Made by a program: the position numbers and the translations under genes | Notes under the pieces: model-generated | What the model was told of the DNA's origin: nothing | What the model saw: the letters and a program-made list of their open reading frames with translations, nothing else | Database searches by the model: none | DNA from: an uncultured Bacillaceae bacterium | Lineage (GTDB): Bacteria; Bacillota; Bacilli; Bacillales; Caldibacillaceae | Length of the DNA stretch: 5,925 nucleotides | Assembly (NCBI GenBank): GCA_937951955.1 | Contig: CALGAD010000164.1 | Location: 1-5,925, forward strand | Direction of reading: 5' to 3' | Part shown: in pieces, positions 1 through 5,800 of the stretch | Layout of the letters: every line of letters starts with the position of its first letter | Position numbering within the stretch: position 1 is the stretch's first letter

Positions 1-233
1 GCACGATTGCAATGGTGCTTTATTCCTAAATCAAATTAAAATTTCCTATTAAATTTTAAGGTTTGTGAAACTTTATACCTATCTTTTATATCGGCATGAT
101 TGCTAATAAAATTAGGACCATTGCCGAATTTATGGGAAACATGCATGAAAACCCGCTTTTAAACGGTATTAAAATATGTAATCTATGAATCTGTAATAAA
201 ATCAGATTTTTACAAAAAATCATCTATTAAAAA
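1..233. other. AT-rich gene-free region upstream of the hydrolase promoter
   Basis: No reading frame of useful length is seen on either strand. All three forward frames open at the left edge stop within about 50 bases, so if a gene ends here only its last few codons are inside. An 18-base near-palindrome (GCACGATTGCAATGGTGC, one central-flank G/G mismatch) occupies 1-18. A small hairpin has arms AATCTG at 188-193 and CAGATT at 203-208 and runs into five T's; it could be a weak forward terminator, but six AT-rich pairs are poor support. No tRNA, repeat array or insertion-sequence end is visible. Confidence 0.6.
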
Positions 234-247
234 TTGAAACGTTTACA
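234..247. promoter_or_regulatory. Possible LacI-family/CcpA (cre-like) operator over the -35 box
   Basis: TTGAAACGTTTACA contains the AAACGTTT core with a central CG typical of LacI-family operators. Against the cre consensus as I remember it (TGWAANCGNTNWCA), 9 of 11 defined positions match on either strand. On the reverse strand the left half TGTAAACG is perfect and the far end is off. A repressor here would cover the -35 element. The binding protein could be CcpA or a local LacI-type regulator outside the window. Confidence 0.4.
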
Positions 248-262
248 TAAACACTGTAGAAT
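234..262 (+). promoter_or_regulatory. Sigma-A type promoter of the hydrolase gene
   Basis: A -35 box TTGAAA (234-239) is followed by a 17-base spacer and a -10 box TAGAAT (257-262). Each box is one base off the sigma-A consensus and the spacing is optimal. Transcription would start near 269, giving a leader of about 70 bases before the start codon at 340. A LacI/CcpA-like palindromic sequence overlaps the -35 box, so initiation is probably repressible. The assignment is by pattern only. Confidence 0.65.
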
Positions 263-325
263 GAGGGGTAGGTACTAATTCTCCTCAGAATCATCCTCAA
301 TATGCTTTTATCAAACTCTCAATAT

Positions 326-332
326 AGGAGGG
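326..332 (+). promoter_or_regulatory. Ribosome binding site of the hydrolase gene
   Basis: AGGAGGG lies 7 bases upstream of the ATG at 340 and is a near-perfect Shine-Dalgarno sequence, so it fixes the start codon. The leader segment 277-285 (AATTCTCCT) is complementary to 326-336 apart from a two-base bulge, so it could mask this site in the mRNA. Confidence 0.85.
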
Positions 333-339
333 AATTGTC

Positions 340-1269
340 ATGCCATTACATCCGGAAATTGAGAAATTCCTTCAATCATTACCGAAGAAAGATCCCAACG
401 AGAAAATCACCCCGGAAGGACAGCGAAAAATACTAAACGTGCCGTTAATACCGGAAGAAGAACGGGTGCCCGTTTACAAAATTGAAGACCGGACGATCCC
501 GGGTCCGGAAGTGGACATTCCTGTCCGCATCTATACCCCTCATAAAGAAGGACCGTATCCGCTATTAATGTACTTCCACGGTGGGGGATTCATCGCGGGA
601 ACGATTGAAAGCCACGACCCGATTGTCCGGGAAATCGCTGTGGCTTCCGGTTATAAAGTCATTTCTGTCGGCTACCGTCTTGCCCCGGAACATCCTTTCC
701 CGGCAGCCGTCATGGATTGCTATAATGCGACAAAATGGGTAGCTGAAAATTACAGAGAAATAAACGGTGACGGCAAAAATCTTGCAGTCGCTGGCGATAG
801 CGCCGGAGGAAATTTAGCCGCAGCGGTCTCCTTATTAGCGCGCGAAAGAAAAGAATTCACCATTACAAAGCAAGCACTTTTCTATCCTTCATTAGATCTA
901 GACGTCAGTGAATTCCGCTATCCGTCTTTAATTGAAAATGCCGAGGGCAATGGTCTGGAGTCAAAGGAACTCGCTGATTATTACGTTCACTACTTAAAAG
1001 GCGATGCCAGTCCGAATGATCCCCTGGCCTCACCTGTAAAAGCGAAGGATTTCAGCAATCTACCAGAAGCCCTCGTTATTACTTGCGAAATGGACCCGCT
1101 TCGTGATGAAGGGGAATATTATGCAAAGAAACTAAAAGAAGCCGGAGTACCGGTCGAATTGAAGCGATATGAAGGAGCCAACCATGGCTTTTTAGGACAG
1201 TGGACGCACCTGGAGGAATTTTCCGATGTTTACGAGCGAATCGGTCAATTCCTGAAAAGAAATATTTAA
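340..1269 (+). CDS. Alpha/beta hydrolase, HSL-type esterase/lipase (GDXG family)
   Basis: This 309-residue cytoplasmic protein very likely hydrolyses carboxylic esters of short or medium acyl chains; its natural substrate cannot be told from sequence. It has the hallmarks of the hormone-sensitive-lipase (bacterial family IV) esterases. The oxyanion-hole motif HGGGF is at residues 80-84, the nucleophile elbow GDSAGG at 152-157 gives catalytic Ser154, the acid is Asp252 in MDPLRDEG, and the base is His282 in NHGF. The supporting YRLAPEHPFPA motif (112-122) is also present. An N-terminal cap region of about 50 residues precedes the core. No signal peptide or membrane segment is seen. Length is typical (about 300-320). 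The start is set by AGGAGGG seven bases upstream. It is a single-gene unit with its own promoter, overlapped by a cre-like operator that suggests carbon-source control. It converges on clpP and shares a terminator with it. The family is secure; the substrate is not. Confidence 0.93.
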   Translation: MPLHPEIEKFLQSLPKKDPNEKITPEGQRKILNVPLIPEEERVPVYKIEDRTIPGPEVDIPVRIYTPHKEGPYPLLMYFHGGGFIAGTIESHDPIVREIAVASGYKVISVGYRLAPEHPFPAAVMDCYNATKWVAENYREINGDGKNLAVAGDSAGGNLAAAVSLLARERKEFTITKQALFYPSLDLDVSEFRYPSLIENAEGNGLESKELADYYVHYLKGDASPNDPLASPVKAKDFSNLPEALVITCEMDPLRDEGEYYAKKLKEAGVPVELKRYEGANHGFLGQWTHLEEFSDVYERIGQFLKRNI

Positions 1270-1291
1270 TTTCGTATTTCATACCGATATG

Positions 1292-1338
1292 AAAATGGTC
1301 ATGTTCAGTAGTCCTTCACTGAACATGACCATTTTTTT
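1292..1338 (+). terminator. Strong intrinsic terminator, probably bidirectional
   Basis: A perfect 18-bp inverted repeat has arms 1292-1309 and 1318-1335 and an 8-base loop (AGTCCTTC). On the forward strand it merges into a run of seven T's (1332-1338), starting 22 bases after the hydrolase stop. Read on the reverse strand, the same hairpin ends in TTTTC and lies 33 bases beyond the clpP stop, so it can also end clpP transcripts, though with a shorter U-tract. Confidence 0.9.
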
Positions 1339-1368
1339 GCTGTTTCCAAAACCCGGCAACAGTTATGC

Positions 1369-1965
1369 TTATTCTTCCTCTTTCGGATTGCGGGTAATGA
1401 TTTTATCGATAATCCCGTATTCGAGAGCTTCTTGTGCACTCATAAAAAAGTCGCGATCCGTATCTCTAGCTACTTTTTCCACAGACTGACCCGTCCGCTC
1501 GGCAATGATCTTGTTAATATGTTCCCGCATCTTTAAAATTCTTCGTGCGGAAATTTCAATTTCCGTAGCCTGTCCCTTCACGCCGCCCAGTGGTTGATGA
1601 ATCATGATTTCACTGTTCGGCAGGGCACACCGTTTCCCTTTCGTCCCCGCTAACAAGAGTAACGCACCGAAGGACGCTGCCATGCCGATGCAGATGGTGC
1701 TTACATCCGGCTTTACAAGCTGCATCGTATCAAAAATGGCAAAACCAGCGGATATCGAACCACCGGGACTGTTTATATAAATCGAAATATCTTTTTCCGG
1801 ATTATCCGCTTCTAAAAATAACAATTGGGCAACGACGCTGTTGGCCACCTGGTCATTAATTTCATCACCGATGATAATAATTCGGTCTTTTAACAAACGG
1901 GAATAAATATCGTAAGACCGCTCCCCGCGATTCGTCTGTTCAATCACATAAGGAATTAAATTCAT
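1369..1965 (-). CDS. clpP: ATP-dependent Clp protease proteolytic subunit ClpP (possibly a second paralogue)
   Basis: This is the serine peptidase subunit that forms the two-ring, 14-subunit chamber degrading proteins fed to it by Clp/Hsp100 ATPases such as ClpC, ClpX or ClpE. With the start at 1965 it has 198 residues, the usual size, and begins MNLIPYVIEQT, the usual N-terminus. The catalytic triad is complete: Ser98 in MAASFG, His123 in IMIHQPLGG and Asp172 in DTDRD. The SPGGS oxyanion-region motif is at 66-70. A GTG one codon upstream (1968) is in frame, but AGGTGG sits 7 bases from the ATG and only 4 from the GTG. From memory, the usual Bacillus ClpP has MAASMGAFLLAAG around the nucleophile; this one has MAASFGALLLLAG, and the alpha-E segment and C-terminus also differ. 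No CtsR operator is visible upstream. Both points suggest a paralogue, but a divergent sole copy is possible. It is a single-gene unit. Confidence 0.95.
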   Translation of the reverse strand: MNLIPYVIEQTNRGERSYDIYSRLLKDRIIIIGDEINDQVANSVVAQLLFLEADNPEKDISIYINSPGGSISAGFAIFDTMQLVKPDVSTICIGMAASFGALLLLAGTKGKRCALPNSEIMIHQPLGGVKGQATEIEISARRILKMREHINKIIAERTGQSVEKVARDTDRDFFMSAQEALEYGIIDKIITRNPKEEE

Positions 1966-1972
1966 CACACGT

Positions 1973-1978
1973 CCACCT
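1973..1978 (-). promoter_or_regulatory. Ribosome binding site that decides the clpP start
   Basis: Read on the reverse strand this is AGGTGG, 7 bases before the ATG at 1965 but only 4 before the GTG at 1968. It therefore favours the ATG, which also gives the family's usual N-terminus MNLIP. A second purine-rich box, GGAGG (1989-1993), lies about 10 bases further upstream. It is too far from the ATG to serve it directly. Confidence 0.75.
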
Positions 1979-2124
1979 CACTCAAAATCCTCCAATTTCC
2001 CGTTCATACGATGAACCAGGAATTTTCCATTATTTATTCATATCCAAAACGCTGGGCAAATAACCCGGGAAAAACATTTTCTCGGGTAAAAGAATGGGAA
2101 ATTAAAAGATATCCTGGGCAACCA
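1979..2124 (-). promoter_or_regulatory. clpP upstream region with two inverted repeats
   Basis: This should hold the clpP promoter, but I see only a weak candidate on the reverse strand: TTGCCC (2053-2058), 17 bases, then TAAATA. Two inverted repeats are clear. The distal one has arms 2063-2073 and 2077-2087 around a 3-base loop, 11 pairs with one G/T position. The proximal one has arms 1994-2007 and 2011-2024, with a perfect GTTCAT/ATGAAC core around a 3-base loop and two mismatches further out. The proximal stem ends just upstream of the ribosome binding region and could affect translation. No GGTCAAA-type CtsR repeats and no CIRCE element are seen. Confidence 0.4.
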
Positions 2125-2174
2125 AAATAAAAAAGTGGTTGAGACAGCATTGTCATGCTGTCTCAACCACTTTT
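2125..2174 (-). terminator. Strong terminator of the beta-glucoside PTS operon
   Basis: A perfect 20-bp inverted repeat has arms 2131-2150 and 2155-2174 and a tetraloop. Read on the reverse strand it starts 29 bases after the glucosidase stop codon and runs into TTTTTTATTTT, a convincing U-tract. Forward-strand reading has only four T's after the stem. It stops operon transcripts from running into clpP, which lies downstream on the same strand. The stem sequence GTGGTTGAGACAGC resembles terminator hairpins that I recall recurring in Bacillaceae genomes. Confidence 0.92.
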
Positions 2175-2203
2175 AAAGTTAATGAAAAGTTTTTAGTTGT
2201 GTT

Positions 2204-3652
2204 TTACTCACTTTTCCGGAAATTATCGGGGGATAGATCTTCTCCGTTCGTTTCGATAACCTTTTTATACCAGTAGAAGGAATCTTTTTTCAACCGTTTT
2301 AATGTTCCTTCACCTTTGTCATCTTTATCGACATAAACGAGACCGTACCGTTTTTCCATTTGTCCTTCCGAGGAGGATACGAGGTCAATGGCAGACCATA
2401 ATGTGTAGCCGATAATCGGCACACCGTCTTCAACGATCGCTTCTCTAAATGCCTGGATATGTGCTCTTAAATAAGCGATCCGGTAATCATCATGGATGCT
2501 ACCATCTTCTTCAACTTTGTCTCGTGCCCCTAAACCATTTTCTACAATAAATAATGGTTTCTGATAACGATCCCAGATGGAGTTGAGGGTGATACGGAAA
2601 CCGACCGGGTCGATCATCCAACCCCATTCAGAGCGGGATAGATGAGGATTAACGACACCGCCGGCGGCATTTCCTGTATTCGTATCCACACCCGTTGTAT
2701 CCGCCTTGGACGTTCTGGAAGCGTAATAGCTCAAGGAAATGTAATCAACGGTATTTTCTTTTAAAATCGTTAAATCTTCATCAGTAATATCAATCTTAAT
2801 ATTTTCTTTCTCAAATTTCTTCATCACCCAGCGCGGGTACTCTCCCCGTGCCTGTACATCAATAAAGAAATAGTTTTCCTGGTTGGCAATTTGCGCCTCC
2901 CGAACATCTTCCGGAGCGCAGCTATACGGGTAATATTCTCCTGCTGCTAACATACAGCCCATTTGTGCAGCGGGGTCAATTTCCCGCAGACGTTTCGTGG
3001 CTAAAGCACTCGCAACGAGCATATGGTGTGCCGCTGTATAGATCACCTGTTCCCGATTTTCATTTTCTTCAATCCACACCCCTGCAGCCGTGAACGGTTT
3101 GTGCAAGATCATATTGATTTCATTAAAGGTAATCCAGTACTTGACTTTCCCTTTAAACCGTTCAAATAAGGTTATCGCATATTTTTCATACTTCTCAATC
3201 ATGCGCCGGCTTTTCCAGGAACCAAATTCATCCATTAACCCTTTCGGTGCGTCAAAATGACTGATCGTTACAATCGGTTCGATATTATATTTTAACAGTT
3301 CATCAATAACATTTTCGTAAAACTGGAGCCCTTCTTCATTCGGTTCGGTCTCCAGACCCGTCGGATAAATTCTCGACCAGGCGATGGAGAAACGGTAGCA
3401 TTTAAAGCCCATTTCCGCAAGCAATGCGATATCTTCTTTGTAACGATGGTAAAAATCAACGGCCTCGTGTGACGGATAGTATAAGCCCTCGGGAACATCA
3501 GAGTATTTCCGTTCTCCGCGTGCGATCGGTAAGCGATATTCACCAAAGGGAAGCAGGTCAATATTCGATAACCCTTTATTTCCCTCTAAATACGCTCCTT
3601 CAATTTGATTGGCAGCCGATGCTCCACCCCATAAAAAGTCTTTATTAATCAT
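2204..3652 (-). CDS. 6-phospho-beta-glucosidase, glycoside hydrolase family 1
   Basis: This cytoplasmic enzyme splits 6-phospho-beta-glucosides (such as cellobiose 6'-phosphate) delivered by the PTS encoded upstream, releasing glucose 6-phosphate and glucose or an aglycone. The 482-residue length fits a full GH1 TIM barrel. The N-terminal signature FLWGGASAANQIEGAY is at 6-21, the acid/base is Glu178 in TFNEIN and the nucleophile is Glu371 in IVENGLG. The phosphate-binding residues that separate phospho-glycosidases from plain beta-glucosidases are present as Ser427, Lys434 and Tyr436, with the spacing known for LacG (Ser428/Lys435/Tyr437). The C-terminus ends with the usual SFYWYKKVIETNGEDL block. 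AAAGGTG lies 6 bases before the ATG. It is the last cistron of the operon, 41 bases after EIIA, followed by a strong terminator. The phospho-beta-glucosidase class is secure. The preferred sugar is not, and phospho-beta-galactoside cannot be strictly excluded. Likely symbols (bglA, celF, bglH) vary by species, so none is assigned. Confidence 0.94.
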   Translation of the reverse strand: MINKDFLWGGASAANQIEGAYLEGNKGLSNIDLLPFGEYRLPIARGERKYSDVPEGLYYPSHEAVDFYHRYKEDIALLAEMGFKCYRFSIAWSRIYPTGLETEPNEEGLQFYENVIDELLKYNIEPIVTISHFDAPKGLMDEFGSWKSRRMIEKYEKYAITLFERFKGKVKYWITFNEINMILHKPFTAAGVWIEENENREQVIYTAAHHMLVASALATKRLREIDPAAQMGCMLAAGEYYPYSCAPEDVREAQIANQENYFFIDVQARGEYPRWVMKKFEKENIKIDITDEDLTILKENTVDYISLSYYASRTSKADTTGVDTNTGNAAGGVVNPHLSRSEWGWMIDPVGFRITLNSIWDRYQKPLFIVENGLGARDKVEEDGSIHDDYRIAYLRAHIQAFREAIVEDGVPIIGYTLWSAIDLVSSSEGQMEKRYGLVYVDKDDKGEGTLKRLKKDSFYWYKKVIETNGEDLSPDNFRKSE

Positions 3653-3693
3653 CTATATCACCTTTCAGCAAATTCCAATTTTAAGAGATACTA

Positions 3694-4032
3694 TTAGTTT
3701 GTTTCCGCTACATTGAGTGATGCGCTGCTGAATTTTTCGTACAATTCAACAAATTCTTTGGCAATATCGAGGAAAGTGATGGCGTTCATTAAATGATCTT
3801 GCCCGTGAATGAGCAACATGCTTAATTCGGTTTTCTCGCCACTTGCCTCTTTCGTTAATAAGGAGGTTTGGGCATTATGGGCTGCGTTAATAGCCGTTTC
3901 TGCTTCTTTTAGTTTTTCGGCTGCCAAAGAAAAATCATTTTCTTTGGCAGCTTTGATGGCCTCCATGGAGAAGCTTTTTGAATTTCCTGCATTCATAATC
4001 AATGACATAACAACTTCAAGATTTGTTTCCAT
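3694..4032 (-). CDS. PTS lactose/cellobiose-specific EIIA component
   Basis: This soluble phosphocarrier accepts phosphate from HPr and passes it to EIIB. It is a small all-helical protein of the PTS IIA lactose/cellobiose family, which forms trimers. It is 112 residues long from the chosen start. The signature LLIHGQDHLMNA contains the phospho-accepting His76, the metal-coordinating Asp79 and the conserved His80; NAAHNAQTSLLTKEASGE (about 49-66) is the other family block. An upstream in-frame ATG at 4038 would add Met-Val, but AGGTGG (4039-4044) abuts it directly, whereas it stands 6 bases from the ATG at 4032. The gene is only 13 bases downstream of EIIB and 41 bases upstream of the glucosidase, so the three are clearly co-transcribed. 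Lactose-type and cellobiose-type EIIA cannot be separated by sequence alone; the neighbouring phospho-beta-glucosidase favours a beta-glucoside role. Confidence 0.93.
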   Translation of the reverse strand: METNLEVVMSLIMNAGNSKSFSMEAIKAAKENDFSLAAEKLKEAETAINAAHNAQTSLLTKEASGEKTELSMLLIHGQDHLMNAITFLDIAKEFVELYEKFSSASLNVAETN

Positions 4033-4038
4033 AACCAT

Positions 4039-4044
4039 CCACCT
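4039..4044 (-). promoter_or_regulatory. Ribosome binding site that decides the EIIA start
   Basis: Read on the reverse strand this is AGGTGG, located in the 13-base gap between EIIB and EIIA. It touches the ATG at 4038 with no spacer and is 6 bases from the ATG at 4032, so initiation at 4032 is preferred. Confidence 0.7.
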
Positions 4045-4045
4045 A

Positions 4046-4366
4046 TTATTCTTTAATTAATTCCAATGCATGATCTAAGATTTTTTCACCGTTCATTGTT
4101 CCGTAGTGTTGAGGATTGATTACATCAACACGGATTCCTTTATTTTCTCCTAACTCCTGGAATCGTTTTTCTAAATAACGAACTTGCGGTCCGAGCAAGA
4201 GAACATCGACATCGTTTGCATCGATGTAGTTTTCTGCTTCTGTTGAAGGAATGGCTGTAACATCGACATCCACTCCTCGTTCAGAAACAACTTTTTTCAT
4301 ATTGGAAACGATCATACTTGTACTCATACCTGCAGAACAGACGAGAATAATATTGACTTTACTCAT
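4046..4366 (-). CDS. PTS lactose/cellobiose-specific EIIB component
   Basis: This soluble cytoplasmic domain takes phosphate from EIIA on a cysteine and gives it to the incoming sugar bound by EIIC. At 106 residues it is the standard length for a stand-alone EIIB of this family. The first beta strand (NIILV) leads into the phosphate loop CSAGMSTS, with the phospho-accepting Cys10 at the same position as in E. coli ChbB. The remainder fits the alternating alpha/beta fold: LLLGPQVRYL (56-65) and VDVINPQHYGTMNG (80-93) are family blocks. AAAAGGAG stands 8 bases before the ATG. A 108-base gap with a small AT-rich hairpin separates it from EIIC upstream, while EIIA follows after 13 bases. Family assignment is secure; cellobiose or a related beta-glucoside is the inferred substrate. 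Confidence 0.94.
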   Translation of the reverse strand: MSKVNIILVCSAGMSTSMIVSNMKKVVSERGVDVDVTAIPSTEAENYIDANDVDVLLLGPQVRYLEKRFQELGENKGIRVDVINPQHYGTMNGEKILDHALELIKE

Positions 4367-4474
4367 GGTACTCTCTCCTTTTCATTTGTTATATTTTAAA
4401 CAAATATTCATCCGATCAATTGTTAAAACAGATATTACCTGCTATTTAAAGATAATTGATTTAGAATAAATTAA
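4367..4474 (-). promoter_or_regulatory. 108-base EIIC-EIIB spacer with AT-rich hairpin and possible internal promoter
   Basis: The other operon gaps are 13 and 41 bases, so this spacer stands out. A perfect 7-bp inverted repeat (ATTTGTT 4384-4390, AACAAAT 4399-4405) with an 8-base loop sits a few bases upstream of the EIIB ribosome binding site. On the reverse strand TTGATC, 15 bases, then TAAAAT is a possible but short-spaced promoter. The hairpin has no U-tract after it on the operon strand, so it is more likely an mRNA processing or stability element than a terminator. Confidence 0.35.
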
Positions 4475-5800
4475 TTAAGCAGCTTCATTTTCCGTTTGTA
4501 CTCTGGCATTGCGATCAGCGATTTTGACAAACGGGATATAAATTAATACAGCGACAACAATACATACGATTTGTGTAATCACAGCACCAATATCACCAGC
4601 TGTTGCGATAAAGGCGTTAATAACTGCCGGTACCGGCCATGGCACCATCACAACGGCTTTTCCTGCAAATCCGACTAATGTAGCGATATAGCCAATCGTA
4701 CCTGTTACGAGCGGTGTCAAAATGAATGGAATAGCTAGAATCGGGTTCAACATAATCGGTAAACCGTAAATAAGTGGCTCATTGATGTTGAAAAGACCCG
4801 GGATAAAGGAAATTTTCGCAATTTGACGATAGTCTTCCCGTTTTCCAACTAAGAAAATAGCAATTAATAAACCTAATGTTGCACCAGATCCACCAAATGT
4901 CATGTAAATATCCCAGAACGGCATGTTAATGATATTCGGAACTGCTTCTCCTGCCTCGAAGGCTGCGGTATTAACAGCAATAGCTGAAAGAAGTAACGGT
5001 TCGCGAATCGGTTTAACCATTTGCATACCGTGAATACCGATTACCCAGAACACTTGAGCAATTAACATGAGGATGAGGACACCAGGTAATCCTTGAATCA
5101 ATCCTTCTAAAGGTCTTTGTACTAAAGAGTAAATAATATCAAAGGCGTACATACCAGTAATAGCTTTAATAGCAAAACCAAGGGTTGCAACGATAGCAAC
5201 AGTGAAAATAGTAGGTATTAAGGATGAGAAACTATTCGAAACCGTTGCCGGTACAGAGTCAGGCAATTTAATCTTTAATTTTTCTTGTTTCGTTAACCAG
5301 TGATACAATTCAATGGAAAGAATTGCAACGAACATACCGAGGAATAAACCTTTCGGATCGGTATACTGTCTTGCCAGCACGTTATTCACGAGAATACTGG
5401 ATCCATCTTCTTGAATTAATTCAAAGAATGTTGGATTCATAGTTAGATAGGACATCACTGCAATAATCCCCGGGAAAACCCCTTTGAGATTATTCAGTTT
5501 AGCAAGCTCGATTCCCAAAAGGAAGACAACGTAAACGGTTAAGAAGTTTAATGTAAAGTAACTGATTGTACTCGAAATCGGTTTTAAATTTTCCAAAAAG
5601 CTTAATGCGGAAATTTGTGCCAATCCGTTTTCCGCATCGAAAATAACGGATGAGAACAATGTTGCGAAAGCACCCGTGATAATAACCGGGAGTAATCCTG
5701 CGAATGTATTTTTAATCGCGATGATATATTTTAAACTGTTGACTTTTTCAGCGACTTTATTGAGCGTGTTTACCGCTTTATCAAATACACCTGATGCCAT
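4475..5800 (-). CDS. PTS cellobiose/lactose-family EIIC permease
   Basis: This is the membrane channel of the PTS: it binds the external beta-linked sugar, moves it across the membrane and presents it to phospho-EIIB. The 441-residue protein is hydrophobic with roughly ten membrane segments, for example about 31-54, 82-100, 105-121, 150-168, 195-215, 236-254, 300-318, 350-375 and 404-426. The two family motifs are FWVIGIHGMQ (251-260) and FNINEPLIYGLPIMLNP (337-353). Their His257 and Glu341 are 84 residues apart, the same spacing as the key His250 and Glu334 that I recall for the Bacillus cereus ChbC structure. It stands alone as EIIC with no fused B or A domain; those are the next two cistrons. 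AAAAGGAG is 7 bases before the ATG. It is the first gene of the operon. The exact substrate (cellobiose, another beta-diglucoside, an aryl glucoside or chitobiose) is inferred only from the neighbouring 6-phospho-beta-glucosidase, which argues against chitobiose. Confidence 0.94.
   Translation of the reverse strand: MASGVFDKAVNTLNKVAEKVNSLKYIIAIKNTFAGLLPVIITGAFATLFSSVIFDAENGLAQISALSFLENLKPISSTISYFTLNFLTVYVVFLLGIELAKLNNLKGVFPGIIAVMSYLTMNPTFFELIQEDGSSILVNNVLARQYTDPKGLFLGMFVAILSIELYHWLTKQEKLKIKLPDSVPATVSNSFSSLIPTIFTVAIVATLGFAIKAITGMYAFDIIYSLVQRPLEGLIQGLPGVLILMLIAQVFWVIGIHGMQMVKPIREPLLLSAIAVNTAAFEAGEAVPNIINMPFWDIYMTFGGSGATLGLLIAIFLVGKREDYRQIAKISFIPGLFNINEPLIYGLPIMLNPILAIPFILTPLVTGTIGYIATLVGFAGKAVVMVPWPVPAVINAFIATAGDIGAVITQIVCIVVAVLIYIPFVKIADRNARVQTENEAA

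Noticed and set aside
1..50. Open frames at the left edge that could be the 3' end of a gene
   Set aside because: They give only 8 to 16 residues before a stop and no recognisable C-terminal motif.
241..271. Possible sigma-B promoter (GTTTAC ... GGGTAG) before the hydrolase gene
   Set aside because: The spacer between the two boxes is 19 bases, well above the 12-15 usual for sigma-B, while a well-formed sigma-A promoter overlaps the same stretch.
1289..1489. Forward open frame overlapping the terminator and the 3' part of clpP
   Set aside because: It runs through a hairpin terminator and antisense to a well-conserved gene, with no ribosome binding site.
1965..2030. Tiny reading frames upstream of clpP (8-9 codons, with ATGA overlaps) that might be leader peptides
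   Set aside because: They lack convincing ribosome binding sites, have no amino-acid bias, and frames this short occur freely by chance.
3292..3561. Alternative-frame open reading frame inside the glucosidase gene
   Set aside because: It lies fully within a strongly conserved GH1 coding region and its translation has no recognisable family features.
2204..5800. The PTS cluster as a novel sugar system
   Set aside because: All four proteins have complete standard motifs and usual lengths, and the C-B-A-glucosidase arrangement is a familiar beta-glucoside operon type.
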